DNA from: Jeongeupia sp. HS-3
GTDB taxonomy: Bacteria; Pseudomonadota; Gammaproteobacteria; Burkholderiales; Chitinibacteraceae
DNA: 64,000 nt
Assembly (NCBI RefSeq): GCF_015140455.1
Contig: NZ_AP024094.1
Location: 3,038,001 to 3,102,000 of the forward strand
Direction: 5' to 3'
This document shows, piece by piece, positions 63,084-64,000 of this stretch. Below the pieces are notes generated by a model that had not been told where the DNA came from, did no database searches, and was given only the letters and a program-made list of their open reading frames with translations. Positions within the stretch are counted from its first letter, which is position 1. Each line of letters starts with the position of its first letter. The translations under genes and the position numbers were made by a program.

Positions 63084-64000
63084 TCAATCATCGCCGCTCT
63101 GGCGTTGCAGCTGTTTGCGCAGTAGCTTGGCGCGGACTTCGGCATCGCTGATGTTGGCGCCATTGGCCCGCAACTGCTCGCCAAGCTGGTGAATCCGGGC
63201 GTCGGTAATTTCGCGGCCGTGGTTGTCGTAAATCGTCGTTCGATCGGCAGGATGGCCGGTGGGTGCCTGCGTATTGGCGACCTCCGCGACGGATGGCGTA
63301 CTGGATCGGGGCCATTGCAGTGCAGCCGGGGCCGACAACACGCTGATGATGAGTCCGAGCACACCGCCTATCTGAATCAAGGCCGTGGGTGGCTCGGCCG
63401 GCGGGCCAAAGCGGTTGTCAGCGGCATCGCCCGGAATCAGGCCGAGGGCAAGCGATGCAAGGGTCAGCACGCCCGACAGCAGCATGCCCAGTCGCGCATC
63501 GATGCCGTAGCCGGCGGCGGCAATCAGCAGGGCGGCGGCAAGCCACCAGCCGGAAAAATCGAAGTCATGCAGCCGCAAAACGACGAAGCGCAGCGAGACC
63601 CAAGCAAGGGCGCCGGCAAAAGCGACGCTGGCGCCCTTGAACAGGAATAGCAGCGGAGCGGCAAGCAGCGCGACGGCGATTGCCGCAAGGATGAAAATCA
63701 TGCTGTAAGCGAGATAACGCATCCGCCCCAGGCGCCCCAAGGCCAGAAGGCCGAGCAACGGTGGCGTAAGGTAGTCGGCGGCGGGCTCCACCTGTGCACT
63801 GCGAGGTGATGGACTGCCGACAACGGTACCCGGCTGGCTGGCGGGGCCGGCTGCAGGGGTTTGCGCCGCCAGCAGGCGCGGCATGTCGGCCCCACAGGCG
63901 AGACACAGGGTGCGCCTGGCTTGCTGCTTGTTACAGGCCGGACACGACATCGGCTCGGCAGGCTCGTCGGCAAGCGCCAGCGGCGCGCCCACCGGCGGGG
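63084..64000 (-). CDS. DUF805 membrane protein with zinc-ribbon N-terminus (5' end probably outside)
   Basis: The frame is open to the window end, so the true start may lie beyond it; a GTG at 63992 is the outermost start visible. A zinc-ribbon-like motif (CPACN...CLACG) is followed by a Pro/Ala linker, then a DUF805-type membrane domain: GRLGRMRYLAYSMIFILAA, LRFVVLRLHDFDFSGWW and further helices. A soluble tail carries DNHGREITDARIHQLGEQLRAN. Function is unknown. It precedes hisD by 71 bp. Confidence 0.7.
   Translation of the reverse strand, partial: PPVGAPLALADEPAEPMSCPACNKQQARRTLCLACGADMPRLLAAQTPAAGPASQPGTVVGSPSPRSAQVEPAADYLTPPLLGLLALGRLGRMRYLAYSMIFILAAIAVALLAAPLLFLFKGASVAFAGALAWVSLRFVVLRLHDFDFSGWWLAAALLIAAAGYGIDARLGMLLSGVLTLASLALGLIPGDAADNRFGPPAEPPTALIQIGGVLGLIISVLSAPAALQWPRSSTPSVAEVANTQAPTGHPADRTTIYDNHGREITDARIHQLGEQLRANGANISDAEVRAKLLRKQLQRQSGDD

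Noticed and set aside
1-64000. CRISPR array, prophage, toxin-antitoxin pair or defence island
   Set aside because: No regularly spaced direct repeats, phage structural genes, nuclease-ATPase pairs or small overlapping toxin-antitoxin genes were seen.

Overview
The window looks like chromosome from a GC-rich betaproteobacterium, most likely of the order Neisseriales (Chromobacteriaceae/Chitinibacteraceae-like). This is inferred from gene order and protein character: lolB-ispE-tRNA-Gln-prs-rplY-pth, hisBHA(x)FIE-hit-tatABC, system II cytochrome c biogenesis next to cytochrome c4 and engB, and a PglL-type O-oligosaccharyltransferase. I identify 62 protein genes (two run off the window ends) and one tRNA gene. 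No rRNA, CRISPR array, prophage or transposase gene was seen.

Layout. 1-4.2 kb: tail of a Gfo/Idh/MocA oxidoreductase, then leftward cutC, a dynamin-like GTPase and mutM. 4.3-12.4 kb: rightward housekeeping block with a TPR lipoprotein, lolB, ispE, tRNA-Gln(TTG), prs, rplY, a membrane protein, pth, a ParA-like ATPase and a CobW-family GTPase. 12.3-17.5 kb: leftward, two paralogous small proteins of unknown function, ccsB-resB and cytochrome c4. 17.6-28 kb: engB, then the twitching-motility chemosensory operon pilG-pilH-pilI-pilJ-chpA. 28.2-30.4 kb: tyrS and pdxY. 30.5-41.1 kb: nitrosative stress and nitrate respiration genes: hemerythrin-nnrS behind an NsrR-like operator, narK, a flavodoxin-like reductase and narGHJI. 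41.2-41.8 kb: a non-coding element with long imperfect terminal inverted repeats. 41.8-43.8 kb: a ThDP-dependent 2-keto acid decarboxylase and a TfoX-N protein. 44-49.7 kb: histidine operon followed by hisE-hit-tatABC. 49.7-51.5 kb: pglL. 51.6-53.5 kb (leftward): tlyA, an rRNA pseudouridine synthase and a YdhR-like protein. 53.6-60.7 kb (leftward): one tightly packed operon moaA-mobB-moeA-moaD-moaE-mobA/moaC fusion-narX-narL. 60.9-64 kb (leftward): a parvulin PPIase, hisD and a DUF805 protein cut by the window end.

How the parts fit together. Respiratory nitrate reductase needs molybdopterin guanine dinucleotide, and the moa/moe/mob genes supply that pathway. They share one operon with the nitrate sensor-regulator pair NarX-NarL. 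A 16-bp inverted repeat with 7-2-7 NarL-type geometry lies in front of narK, in front of narG and in front of moaA, which suggests a local nitrate regulon. TatABC could serve export of folded redox proteins, and ResB-CcsB would mature c-type cytochromes such as the c4 gene beside them. NO-linked genes (hemerythrin, nnrS) appear to be under separate NsrR-type control.

No clearly new multi-gene defence or metabolic system stands out. The most noteworthy items are the NarL-like motif set with a changed recognition helix in NarL, the MobA-MoaC fusion, the 554-bp inverted-repeat element after narI, the structured RNA region after engB, and the pair of uncharacterised paralogues at 12.3-13.4 kb.
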